Under the pieces are notes generated by a model. That model made no database searches and was not told the DNA's origin. It saw only the letters and a program-made list of their open reading frames with translations. A stretch of 64,000 bases of DNA. Origin: Charina bottae (lineage: Eukaryota > Chordata > Lepidosauria > Squamata > Charinaidae). Where the stretch lies: positions 24,194,501 to 24,258,500 of the forward strand of contig JALMGJ010000008.1 in NCBI GenBank assembly GCA_023362775.1, given 5' to 3'. Positions 22,121 through 32,265 of this stretch are shown here, in pieces (position 1 is the first letter of the stretch; the number at the start of each line of letters is the position of its first letter). The translations under genes were made by a program, and so were the position numbers.

Positions 22121-22736
22121 GATAAAACAAAATTTGTACTACCTTTCTTATTGCTGTTTTGAAATGAATCAGGCTTCTGGGTCTAGGAATAAGCTCTTTT
22201 ACACGAAAACTTTATGGCCCCGGAGAGTTGATATTATTGAGTTCAAAGGAGTTATTTAGGTCACTGAGTCCAAATCCTGTTCTGTGCAAGTAGTTTTTAA
22301 GCTAAGGCTGGATTGACAGCTATTAGGATAACATAACAAGGATGTATATTTCCTTGGACTGGACAAGATGCTTCTTAAAGACAGCATTCCCAGGTAGAAA
22401 AAAAATATGGATTTTGTAATGTTTGTGAATGTACAGTGTCTTGTGAATATGTGAGGATCTGCAGTGGCTTTCTTCTAATCATCTTCTGGCAAGGTGGTCA
22501 TTTGTATCTATCAGTAAACATCAATTTTGTCGGCAAGAAATTCTTGTGAAAATAACTCTAAACTATCTTCAGGTTGCATTTCTATACTTTCTTATTTGGG
22601 AGTAAATGTCACTAGATTCAGGGGGATTTACTTCTGAGTACCTCTCAGACTGCTTTGTTGGAATCCTTGTCCTTTCCCCAAAGTTTTGAAATGTAGATCT
22701 GAATTAACATCTATGTAAATTATGAATGTCAAAGCA

Positions 22737-22900
22737 GCTGGCAGCACCTAGCCAGTCTTGCAGATATTGAAAAATTTAAGTGAAGTCGGTGCTGTTTAGT
22801 ATTTGGATGGGGGATCACCAGGGAATTCTATTGCTGTAGGCCAGACAGGGAATTTGGAAGAAGGCAATGGCAAACCACTTCCACATTGTTGTTCCACAAT
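22737..22900 (+). repeat. 5S rRNA-derived SINE, diverged
   Basis: Segments AGCACCTAGCCAGTCTTGCAG, AAGTGAAGTCGGTGCTG, TTAGTATTTGGATGGGGGAT and CTGTAGGC follow the 5S rRNA gene order including its internal control region. The typical SINE tail AAGGCAATGGCAAACCAC follows. Too diverged and truncated to be a 5S gene. Confidence 0.7.
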
Positions 22901-23282
22901 ATGGCATCATCGGATTTTGAACTTGATTTAAAAAGACGACTTTTTAAATTAGTAGAAGTAATAATGATGGAATTGGTCACAAGAGGAAGGAGACACACTA
23001 TTTTCCAGATATCATAACCAGTTGCCATGATACTAAAATTGATTATAAGAAGTGTTTTACTGGATCAGATAAAAACTACAGCTAATATATCTTTCTGTCT
23101 CCAACTATGCCAGCTCTGGACCCAAGAAGGGTATGTATATTTTGAGTGGAGATGGAAAAGTTTCTTAAAAATAAACATACTCTGAATACTTAATCCAGCC
23201 TAGTAGTATAAAGTCTTTGTTATCACTAATGGCTAATAGGCATTAGTAATGCTTATCCTTCCTTATGCTCAATAATCTAAAC

Positions 23283-24296
23283 CAGAGCTTTCCAAACTGT
23301 GTGTCGTGACACATTCCTGTGTCGCGGCAAGGGCCCAGGTGTGTCGCAGGGGAACCCGGAAGAGGGGGCCATGCACTACGTGGAGCCCCGCCCATCCCTT
23401 GCCACGCCGACAGGTCCCTGCTCTGAGCCCAGCTCTTCAGCTATCGCCGCAGAAGCCAGGTAAGTTAGCAGCCCGGTAGGGCTGCAACTGGGGGGGAGGA
23501 TGCAGGGACGTGACTAGCCTGCCGCACTGGGGGGTGGGGGGTGCAGGGACCGCGAAGCGCGGTGGCCGGAGACATGGCTTTTCCCTCCTGAGAAGTGCCA
23601 GCGGCCTGGCAGCCGAGAAAGGGACGGGGAGGCGTCTCCGCTGCCCGCCTTGCAAGGCCCCCGCACCGTGTCTCCGGCTCCCCCTTCCCCTTGGTGGCGG
23701 CCCCAGCCAGGCAGAGGCAGGACTGGGTGGGCGGACAGGCGGCGCTCTCCGCCTCCGTGGCCTGGCTCGCCGCTTCCTCCCATCACCTACAAGCGGAAGA
23801 TGGTGGCGGTCTGATGCGCGGCCCGCAACAGCTGAGCTGGGGCCGAGCCAAGGGAGCCTGATGGCGGCTTCGGCCCGACGAGAGGGCTCCCGGCGCTCTG
23901 GGGAGACCCAGCGCGGGCGGCGGGGATGGGGCAGGAGAGGAGCCGCCGGCGGGAGTGCGGCACGAGGAGCGCCTTGCCGGCGCGTGCCCGGCTTCCACTG
24001 CGCTTCGTCGGAGAAGGTAAGACGCTGCGCCGGCCAGGCGGCTGAGAGGCAGGTGGGCGGGCAGGGGGTCGCCTGCAGCGGGCTCGTCCAACCGTCCCTT
24101 CCAGAGCTGCTGGGGCCAGATGGAGTGGTGGGGGACTCGGCATCGCTCCTTCCAGCGGGCGCTCCAAACCCAGCTGTTCAGCCATCGATCAAGGATTGAT
24201 CAGGCCCAGGGACAGGGCTGGCTGAGGGGCTCGGGGGAAGACGGGTCCCTGTTGCCTGAGACATCCTCACGCATCCTCCCCCACAATATGGCAGCA
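23283..24296 (+). repeat. Left arm of the palindrome
   Basis: Aligns in reverse with 24434-25360 with frequent substitutions and several indels, including about 47 bp present only in this arm (near 23966-24012). It carries splice-donor-like CAG|GTAAGT (23460) and AAG|GTAAGA (24015), plus AAGATGGTGGCGG and TGATGGCGGC motifs resembling YY1-type promoter elements. Confidence 0.85.
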
Positions 24297-24433
24297 ATAA
24301 CAGGCAGGGCCCGAAAGAGAAGGAAAGCCCCAAGAAAGAGCGGGGATCCTGCACTTTCCACTCTCCAGAAGAGCGTCCCGCACTTGGATCCATTTCTGCC
24401 AGAGCCTTCGCGGCAGGTTGTGGTCGCTGTGGC

Positions 24434-25360
24434 TGCCATATTGCGGGGGGAGGGGGGAGGATGTCCCAGGCAAGCCCTGCCCCCGGGCCTGATCGATCCT
24501 TGATCGATGGCTGAACAGCTGGGCTTGGAGCGCCCGCTGGAAGGAGCGATGCCGAGTCCCCCACCGCTCCATCCAGCCCCAGCAGCTCCGGGAAGGACGG
24601 TCGGACAAGCCCGCTGCAGGCGACCCCCTGCCCGCCCGCCTGCCTCTCAGCCGCCCGCCCGCCGACTGGTGCGGCATCTTACCTTCTCGTGCCGCGCTCC
24701 CGCCGGCGGCTCCTCTCCTTCTGCCCCGTCCCCGCTGCCCGCGCTGGGTCTCCCCGGAGTGCCGGGAGCCCTCTCATCGGGCCGGAGCCACCGTCAGGCT
24801 CCCTCGGCTCGGCCCCAGCTCAGCTCTCGCGGACCACGCGTCAGACCACCATCTTCCGCTTGTAGGCGACGGGAGCAAGTGGCGAGCCAGGCCATGGAGG
24901 CGGAGAGCACTGTCTGTCCGCCCAGTCCCGCCTCTACCTAGCTGTGGCCAAGGGGAAAGGGAGCCAGAGACGCGGACGGTGCGGGGGCCTTGCAAGGCGG
25001 GCAGCGGAGACGCCTCCCCATCCCTTTCTCGGCTGCCAGGCCGCTGGGACTTCTCGGGAAGGAAAAGCCATGTCTCCGGCCACCGCGCTTCGCGGTCCCT
25101 GCACCCCCCACGCCCCCCAGCACGGCAGCCTAGTGGCGTCCCTGCACCCTCCCCCCCAGTTGCAGCCCTACCGGGCTGCTAACTTGCCTGGATTCTGCGG
25201 CGAGAGCTGAAGAGCTGGGTTCAGAGCAGGGACCTGTCGGCGTGGCAAGGGATGGGCGGGGCTCCACGTGGTGCATGGCCTCCTCTTCCGGGTTCCCCTG
25301 TGACACACCTGGGCCCTTGCCGCGACACAGAAATGTGTCGCGACAGTTTGGAAAGCTCTG
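24434..25360 (-). repeat. Right arm of the palindrome
   Basis: Inverted copy of 23283-24296. The AAG|GTAAGA donor-like motif is kept (minus strand, near 24683), while the outer CAG|GTAAGT has become CAGGCAAGT. Ends at a full terminal repeat whose next bases ATCTACAA partly resemble the ATCTAAAC target duplication. Confidence 0.85.
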
Positions 25361-25415
25361 ATCTACAATTACATACAATACATACAGTACAAGACTGGGG
25401 GGCTGGGGGTCGGTA

Positions 25416-25610
25416 TTTGGAGCCGGGAGCCAATCACGTGGGCCGGGGGCGGGGTTTGGAGCTGGGAGCCAATCACGTGGGTCGGGGGCGGGGTTTGGAG
25501 CCGGGAACCAATCACGTGGGCCGGGGGTGGTGTTTGGAGCCGGGGGCCAATCACGTGGGCCGGGGGCGGGGTTTGGAGCTGGCAGCCAATCACGTGGGCC
25601 GGAGGGCAGG
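25416..25610 (+). repeat. Five tandem 39 bp units, each with a CCAAT box, CACGTG E-box and GC box
   Basis: Units 25416-25454, 25455-25493, 25494-25532, 25533-25571 and 25572-25610 are exactly 39 bp each. Each contains CCAATCACGTGGG followed (units 1 to 4) by GGGGGCGGGG or a close variant. Lies between the palindrome and the right end of the hAT-ended element. Confidence 0.95.
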
Positions 25611-25695
25611 GACTCCTCATTAGTGTGTCACAAAATTATGCATGGCTAAAAGGCGTGTCACCAACATGAAAAGTTTGGAAAGCCCTGATCTAAAC

Positions 25696-26199
25696 TATTC
25701 TGCTGAGAATTAGAAGAACTGGAGCTGAATATCAGAGAACCCCAAGTTGGGGAAATCTGGTAAAAGCTAATGATTATTTCATCTGGTGCTAAATAATTCC
25801 ATATGTTAGTGCACTTTGAAATGCTGTTGCTCTGGAACTATTTTCAACTATTTTTATTTCATTAAACGATGCAAATCAGGAAAAGGTTATTATTGCATAA
25901 CATGATAGCAAAGTACTATAACCATATAACTATGGTTGGGAGCAGAGGGTTTTTTTTTCATCATTTTTGTTATGGACGAGGCCTCAAAATTTGAAAGTGA
26001 CCTGGGACTTCTCCCACCCCTATAAATGCAGTTCATCAAAATGTGCCTCCCCATTCCTCAAGGTAAGCAAATACAACTGGCATAAAAATTTATTTCTGGA
26101 AATGAGTTACTTGTATTCCTTAATCTTTAAGAAAAGGCTTGACTTGCAACCCCATGAAACCACATCTTTGACCAACTTTTCTTTCAGGTCTGTTTCAAG
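25696..26199. other. No gene seen
   Basis: AT-rich flank of the nested LTR block. Nothing recognised. Confidence 0.55.
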
Positions 26200-26292
26200 A
26201 CATTGTAAGGCCCCTGCTTACACTGTTTTACCCAAGTTCCTGAAGTTACCAGTCTTGAGTCGAGGCTTGGAGATATAAAATAACAGCATTTA

Positions 26293-26744
26293 TGTTGGGG
26301 TTTGTATATACACAGGAATTTACAGTTAGATAAATTATACTGGAGAGGCTTGATATCTAGGTGAGAGGGGAATTATTCTGCAAGTCACCCAATTAGCAGC
26401 CATTGTTGTAGAGATGATGTAGCAGTGTATGACTCATACTACAGGTGCTAATAGTTTAGTTGGGTGTGGCAGATGATGAGAGTGACCTATAATGTGATTG
26501 GTCAGTTTATGTATATAAGCAGAGGAGTCTGGTGTTCTTTCTTCTCGTTGCTGATTGAAACTTCTCATCGCTGTATTGCTGTATCATTTGTTACTGCTGT
26601 TGGATGTATTTGGACTACGTATGTATATAAAGTAAATAGGCTATTTTATCTAATCTCTGCTTGAGTGTCTATTTACTGCATAGAACGTGGATCACTGGTG
26701 TCTTGGAAAAAGGAGCAGGCTGCCCCACGGTGCACACTCTGACA
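26293..26744 (+). repeat. Copia 5' LTR
   Basis: 452 bp. TATATAAG at about 26514-26521 is a likely TATA box. Confidence 0.95.
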
Positions 26745-26760
26745 GGTTATGGGCCCAGCA
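26745..26760 (+). promoter_or_regulatory. Copia primer-binding site matching the anticodon region of initiator tRNA-Met
   Basis: GGTTATGGGCCCAGCA directly abuts the LTR. Its complement is the anticodon stem-loop of vertebrate initiator tRNA-Met (CAT anticodon), not the tRNA 3' end. This is the half-tRNA priming known from Drosophila copia. Confidence 0.88.
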
Positions 26761-26969
26761 GTGGAACGTGTGCAGCTGGTATGCTGGCACGGCTGTGAGG
26801 ACTTTGGAAGCCTATCCAGGAGTCTTTTGGATATCTGGGGCGATTTGGAGCTTTTGCAGGTTCCGTGCCTGGCCGTGTATTTTTCCTAGGCCTGTTTGCA
26901 GCTGAAGGACGTTCTGATAAAGTCTGTGCTATTTATTCATCGGTGTCTGCCCAGGAGGGGCTGAGGAGG

Positions 26970-27092
26970 ATGAGCACAGTGAAAATGCAGCCTACAGTTG
27001 GAGGTGGTTTCCCTCTGGAAAGGCTGAATGACTCCAATTATCTGTCGTGGGCATACAAGATGGAAATGTTTCAGCCAATTATGTTATGTTAG
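26970..27092 (+). pseudogene. Copia gag N-terminus
   Basis: Met at 26970 starts a frame with FPLERLNDSNYLSWAYKMEM, the conserved Copia gag opening (the L...NY..W...M pattern). It stops at 27092. The next part of gag is in another frame and roughly 100 residues seem deleted between them. Confidence 0.8.
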
Positions 27093-28563
27093 AAATTTTC
27101 AGTCAGCCAGTGGGTGTTGTGAAGCTTTAAGAAATGTTTATCTTAGAAGCACACCATTATGCAAGGTTATGTTGACAAGGAAACTTTATCATGCTAAATT
27201 ACATGACAATGGGAGTATTCTTGAACATTTGCATTATATGACTGGTTTGTTCCTTGAATTAGCACAGAGAGATATGCAGTTCTCAGAAGCGCATAAAGTT
27301 TATGTAATTCTCAGTTCTCTAAATGAAACATGGGATAATTTAGCTACCAGTTTCGGGTCTTTATCTGAGAGAGATTTGACCGTAAATTATTTGACTGGTC
27401 GGCTTCTGGAGGAGGAACAAAGGAGGAAAGATAACATAATTAAGCCAAAACAGAGCAGTACGTTTGTTAAGGAATGTTATTCTTTCACTGATAATGTATT
27501 ATCTGTGAAACGCTGTTTTTGCTGTCGGTCTGATAAGCATTTGCAAAAAGACTGTGATGTTGCTAGAAGGAAAACAAAAGTCAAGCTGAGGATTTCCAAG
27601 CAACGAAGTGCTGTCCAGCTGTCGGTGATTAATTCTACAGGAAGGAATTTAAAGGAGACGTGGCTCCTTGACAGCGGAGCAAGCGAAAATATCGCAAATA
27701 ACAGGCAGATGTTTAAAAGGTTTATGCAGGCTGAACGGGACCATGTTAGCCTGGCAAATGGAAGTTTTGCATCTGTTACTGGCAGAGGGTTTGTGTTTGT
27801 ACCTAGTTTAAATATTGAATTATCTATGCTATGTGTACCAGACCTAGAGTACAATATCCTGAGTGTTTCTCAGTTAGATAAACAGGGATATGATGTAAGG
27901 TTTGGGAAGGGTGAATGCAATTGCAATTATCCACCAATTATGAAGGATAATCATGTCTGTGGTAAGGGTGTATTACAGAACAGTTTGCATGTGATGATGA
28001 AACCCAAGACAGAAGTACCCCATGATGTAGCTATGATCAACAAACCAACCCATGATTCATGTGAACATCTGTGGCATAGACGGTTGGGGCATCCAAGTTT
28101 CAAAGTGGTTGAAAAGATGTCTGAAGCAAGTTCTGGAATGGATTTGAAACCATGCCAAGCTTATCTGGATTGCACGGCTTTTAAGGTTGCAAAGTCAAAG
28201 GTGTATCCTGTAAGCAGATTTAGTGATAGAAAGTCACATAAATGTTTTGAATTGGTTCACGCTGACCTAATTGGCCCATTACCAGCCACAATAGGTGGTG
28301 CTAAATATGTTTTAGTCATTGTGGACGATTTCACCAGATTCAGGTTCTGTTACCTATTGAAAGCTAAAAGCCAAACATTTGATAAGTTCAGGAATTGGGT
28401 GCAGTTTGTGGAACATAGATATAGCACAAAGGTGTGTAGTTTGCAGACTGACCGGGGAACTGAGTTTATGAGTGGCAGTTTTCAGCAATGGCTCAGTAAG
28501 AGGGGCATTGCGCACAGGAGAACCAATCCACATAGATCAGCTGAGAATGGCGTAGCGGAATGA
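27028..28563 (+). pseudogene. Copia polyprotein: gag, nucleocapsid, protease, integrase
   Basis: 511-residue frame. From about 27130 it has the gag body (LHYMTGLFLELAQ, LPSSLNETW-like), a zinc knuckle CFCCRSDKHLQKDC (CX2CX4HX4C, near 27512-27553), aspartic protease DSGASEN (27669), and integrase zinc module LWHRRLGHP with two Cys (CQAYLDC). The integrase core has D (HADLIGP), D (QTDRGTEF) and E (SAENGVAE). A TGA at 28561 ends it, but the same frame continues at 28564, so one nonsense mutation separates it from the next segment. Confidence 0.9.
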
Positions 28564-29539
28564 AGAAATTTAGCATTACAGACAGTAAAGGACTCATTGT
28601 TAGCTGACTCAGGGTTATCTAGAGGATACTGGGGAGAGGCTATACTGACTGCTAATTATTTAATTAACAGGTTGTGGAGTGTGTCTGTAAATGAAACACC
28701 ATATTACATTTTGTATGGCAAGAAGCCATCATTAGCTCATTTGAAGGTGTTTGGGTGCACAGCCTATGTTCACGTGCATAAGGAAGTATGTAGGAAGGGT
28801 CAGGCGAAAGCACAGAAAATGGTTTTTGTAGGGTATGAGCCAGGAACCAAGGGATATAGGTTAACTGATGGCAGAAGACTTGTTATTTCTAGATCTGCAA
28901 GTTTCAGCAAGCATAGCAATTGGCTGAAGTTACATGGAGGGAGTGAGGTTTTTCTTCCTAGTCAGGGACAATTTGAGCTATCAGAGTGGCGAGAGTCCAG
29001 AGATGTGATTAAGGATGAAGAGGAATTAACTCCTAGTGTGCCAATAAAGCAGGATGCTACTGTATTGCGCAGATCTGAAAGAGTTAACAAGGGCATACCA
29101 CCTCAACGTTACACACCAGGTGATGTTAAAGTGTGTTTTATTAATTATGAACCTCGTAGTTATAAAGAGGTATTGGAGTTGCCACCACAACAGCAGAAAA
29201 TGTGGAAAGCTGCTATGGATGTGGAAATGAATGCCATTAATTCCCATAAGGTGTTTAAATCTACCAGGCTGCCTGAGGGGCATAGGGCAGTAGATTGTAG
29301 GTGGGTTTATAAGAAGAAGACCTTAGTCAATGGTGATATTCAGTATAAAGCTAGGCTTGTAGCACAAGGGTTTTCCCAGGTTAAGAATCAGACTTATGAT
29401 GAGGTTTTTGCGCCAACGCTAAGAGGGGAGACATTCAGGTTTGCCTTAGCAATGGCAGCAGCTGGGGATTGTGTAGTGAACCATTATATCACCACAGCAT
29501 ATCTGCATGCTGATTTGAGGGAAGAAATATATATGACTG
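28564..29539 (+). pseudogene. Copia integrase C-terminus and reverse transcriptase N-terminal half
   Basis: Same frame as the upstream segment. It shows the integrase end (ANYLINRLWSVSVNETPY, FGCTAYVHV, KAQKMVFVGYEPGTKGYRL), then RT blocks (AAMDVEMNAINSHKV, DCRWVYKKK, YKARLVAQGFSQ, YDEVFAPT, TTAYLHADLREEIYM). It is interrupted after APGYES by the L1 inserted at 29560. Confidence 0.9.
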
Positions 29540-29559
29540 AAGCTCCAGGATATGAATCT

Positions 29560-31078
29560 TTTTTTCTATATATTTTATTAAATTTTAAATATACATAGAT
29601 AAAAGGTTGAAAAGGAAAAAGAAATAGAAATACAAATCAAAGAAAGAAAAAAGTGTAGTAAAGTAACTAGAAAAAGAGAAAGATGAAATATAGAAATTAG
29701 AACTTCCGATTTATCTCTGGTCTTAGTGATTTAAAAAATGGTCTCTTACATGCTAGGTCTATATATAACATTGTAAAACATTTCCTGTCTAATATATCAA
29801 TTTATATATATTTTAATCTTCAAAGCCCCATATAAGCTTTACCCCTCCTGCATTTTGTAAATAGTCCATTAATGGTTTCCACTCTTTAAGAAAATAATAA
29901 TTTGTATTTTCTTTTAATAAACATGTCAATTTATCATTTTCTGCCATTTCCATTACTTTTAACATCCAGTCCTGTATTGTAGGTATAGTCTGATTTTTCC
30001 AATTTTGTGCATATATAAGTCTTGCTGCTGTAACCATATATTGCAAAATTCTTGTAAATTTCTTTCCTATTTGTTCTTCTGTTATTCCCAATAAAAATAA
30101 TTCTGGTTTATATGGAACTTGAATTTGTAAAATATTTTGCATTAATGAATATATCTGAGTCCAAAATTTCTTAGCAATCTCACAAGTCCACCACATATGA
30201 TAAAATGACCCCTCTTTTTTTTTACATTTCCAACATAAGTTGGAAACATTCCCGTACATTTTAGCTAGCTTTTGTGGGGTCATATACCATCTGTACATCA
30301 TTTTATAGAAATTTTCCTTCAAATTATAACACAGAGTAAATTTTAGTCCTTTAGTCCACATATCTTCCCATTGTTGCATTTGAATATTATGACCAATATT
30401 TTTTGCCCATTTAATCATACAATCTTTAACTTGTTCCTCTACCATTTCACCTTTTAACAATAATTTATACATTTTGGCAATTAAATGGTCATCTGTCTCA
30501 CATAATTGTATCTCAAATTCCGATTTATTTTGTTCAAATTCAAGGTCTTTTTTGTCTGATTTAAATTTTTCTACAAGTTGCATATATGAAAGCCATTGGA
30601 AAGTATATCCTTCAGAAGCCAGTTCTTCTTTTGATTTAGTTTTATATTGTCCTTGTTCTTTTTTTAAAAGATCTTTATAAGTCAACCATTTATCTTTAAC
30701 TCTTACTTCTGTTCTATAAAATGCTTCTTGTGTAGAAATCCATAAAGGTCTTTTATAACATAAAATTAATTTATATTTATTCCAAATTCTTAATAAAGGT
30801 CTTCTGATATAATGATTTTTAAAATCCACATTAACTTTCACTTTGTCGTACCACAAATATCCATGCCATCCATATCTTAATCCATGTCCCTCCAAATTCA
30901 ATAATTTTTCATTTTTCAAAACTATCCATTCTTTTATCCATACCAAACAGCAAGCAGCATAATATAATTTCAGATCCGGTAGACCCAGTCCGCCTCTTTC
31001 CTTTGAATCTTGCAAGACTTTATATTTTATTCTTGGTTTTTTCCCTTGCCAAATAAACTTAGAAATATCTCGCTGCCA
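29560..31078 (-). mobile_element. L1 LINE, 5'-truncated, inserted in Copia
   Basis: Flanked by a perfect 20 bp duplication AAGCTCCAGGATATGAATCT (29540-29559, 31079-31098). A short T-run at 29560 is the poly(A) end on the minus strand. It contains the C-terminal third of ORF2 plus a 250 bp AT-rich 3' UTR. Confidence 0.93.
29813..31015 (-). CDS. L1 ORF2 protein, C-terminal 400 residues, open
   Basis: Uninterrupted frame to its stop. It starts in the thumb/C-terminal region with KERGGLGLPDLKLYYAACC (the GG.G.P.L..Y..A motif after the L1 RT) and has the cysteine-rich motif CWKCKKKEGSFYHMWWTC near residue 265. L1 ORF2p carries endonuclease and reverse transcriptase; both domains are absent here because of 5' truncation. 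The lack of stops over 1.2 kb indicates a young insertion. Confidence 0.88.
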   Translation of the reverse strand: MQDSKERGGLGLPDLKLYYAACCLVWIKEWIVLKNEKLLNLEGHGLRYGWHGYLWYDKVKVNVDFKNHYIRRPLLRIWNKYKLILCYKRPLWISTQEAFYRTEVRVKDKWLTYKDLLKKEQGQYKTKSKEELASEGYTFQWLSYMQLVEKFKSDKKDLEFEQNKSEFEIQLCETDDHLIAKMYKLLLKGEMVEEQVKDCMIKWAKNIGHNIQMQQWEDMWTKGLKFTLCYNLKENFYKMMYRWYMTPQKLAKMYGNVSNLCWKCKKKEGSFYHMWWTCEIAKKFWTQIYSLMQNILQIQVPYKPELFLLGITEEQIGKKFTRILQYMVTAARLIYAQNWKNQTIPTIQDWMLKVMEMAENDKLTCLLKENTNYYFLKEWKPLMDYLQNAGGVKLIWGFED

Positions 31079-32043
31079 AAGCTCCAGGATATGAATCTAA
31101 TGATGCAGGTAGAGTGTACAAGTTGCAGAAAGCGTTGTATGGACTCAGGCAAACGGCACGTTGCTGGAATCTGCGATTAGATGAGGCATTGCAAAGAATG
31201 GGGTTTAAGTGTAGCAAGGCTGACCCATGTCTGTACATAAAGCAATGTGATGATGAACAGGTGTTGCTTTTGATCTTTGTAGACGATTTGTGTTTTATAG
31301 CTAAAGATCAAAGGAGGGTAATTGAATTTACTGAAAAACTGAAGCAACAATTTGATGTTAAAGATCTGGGAGAGATTAGAAATTACCTAGGCGTAGGTAT
31401 TCAGACGGTTGATGGGGGTTACGTTCTAGAGCAGCGGAAGAAAATTGAACAGCTGCTAAGAGAAAACGATATGGAACATTGCAAGGAGGTTCCTACCCCG
31501 ATGACAACTGATTTTGTTAAGACAGAGGCTGGAGACGATGACCAAACTTCATGTAATCAAGAACACTATCAGTCAATAATTGGAAGTTTATTGTATTTAG
31601 CACAATGGTCGCGTCCCGATATCGGGAATGCGGTAAATGTACTGAGTAGGTATGTTGTACAACCTACCCAGAGGCATTGGAAAGGTATTAAATGTGTATT
31701 TAGATATCTTAAAGGGACTATTAATAAATGTTTATTAATAATACCTTGTAAACCATTGGAATTGAAATGCTATGTAGATAGTGATTGGGGTAATGATGTA
31801 CATGATAGGAAATCAATGTCAGGATTGATAATTATGTTTGGTGACACCTTGGTGGGGTGGAGGTCTCGGAAACAGAGTTCTGTTGCCATATCTACTGCAG
31901 AGGCAGAGTACGCTGCACTATCTGACCTATGTTCAGAGTTAATATGGTATAGGCAATTGTTAAAGGATGTAAATGTAACAATTGATGGACCTATATGTGT
32001 ATATGACGACAGTGAAACGTGTATACAGATTGCAAAGTGTTAG
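31079..32043 (+). pseudogene. Copia reverse transcriptase C-terminal half and RNase H
   Basis: Continues in the same frame as the upstream half (L1 plus duplicated site is 1539 bp, a multiple of three). YKLQKALYGLRQTARCWN, catalytic LLIFVDDLCFIA, KDLGEIRNYLGVGIQ, then RNase H YVDSDWGNDVHDRKSMSG, STAEAEYAALSD. After a stop at 32041 the last RNase H residues (KHVDIKYHNVRNAV) continue in another frame to about 32236. Confidence 0.9.
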
Positions 32044-32253
32044 CATCAGAGGGAGGAGCAAACATGTTGATATCAAGTATCACAATGTTAGGAATGCTGT
32101 AAAAGAATCTCTGATTAATCTGCAATATTGTCCATCTGAAAGTAATGTAGCAGATGTGATGACAAAGCCTCTAAGTGTAGAGAGACATAGGATGTGTGTA
32201 TCCAATATGTGTATGTCTTCTATTCTGTATAAGTGAAATGTAATATCTATTGT

Positions 32254-32265
32254 AAATTGGAGGGG
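32254..32265 (+). promoter_or_regulatory. Copia polypurine tract
   Basis: AAATTGGAGGGG immediately precedes the 3' LTR. Confidence 0.75.

Larger units (their letters stand above)
20700..22736. other. No gene seen; SINE tip and one microsatellite
   Basis: AT-rich DNA holding only the SINE tip (21733) and (CCCT)n (22088). Confidence 0.55.
23283..25687 (+). mobile_element. Large (2405 bp) hAT-ended element with a kilobase palindrome
   Basis: Ends CAGAGCTTTCCAAACTGTG... and ...AAAGTTTGGAAAGCCCTG, with a perfect 8 bp duplication ATCTAAAC (23275-23282, 25688-25695). The last 65 bp match the left end of the element at 2562 in reverse. Inside are two inverted GC-rich arms (about 23283-24296 and 24434-25360). 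The second finishes in its own complete terminal repeat ...TTTGGAAAGCTCTG at 25360, followed by a 39 bp repeat array. No transposase ORF. Long ORFs here reflect GC content. Confidence 0.85.

Noticed and set aside
22737..22860. 5S rRNA gene
   Set aside because: Diverged, lacks a proper end, and is joined to a SINE-type tail; it is a 5S-derived SINE.
23510..25378. Several 80-230 codon frames on both strands
   Set aside because: All lie in the GC-rich palindrome of the hAT-ended element and mirror each other between arms. No known protein features.
25416..25610. CRISPR-like array
   Set aside because: Units are direct tandem copies without unique spacers, in a eukaryotic transposon.
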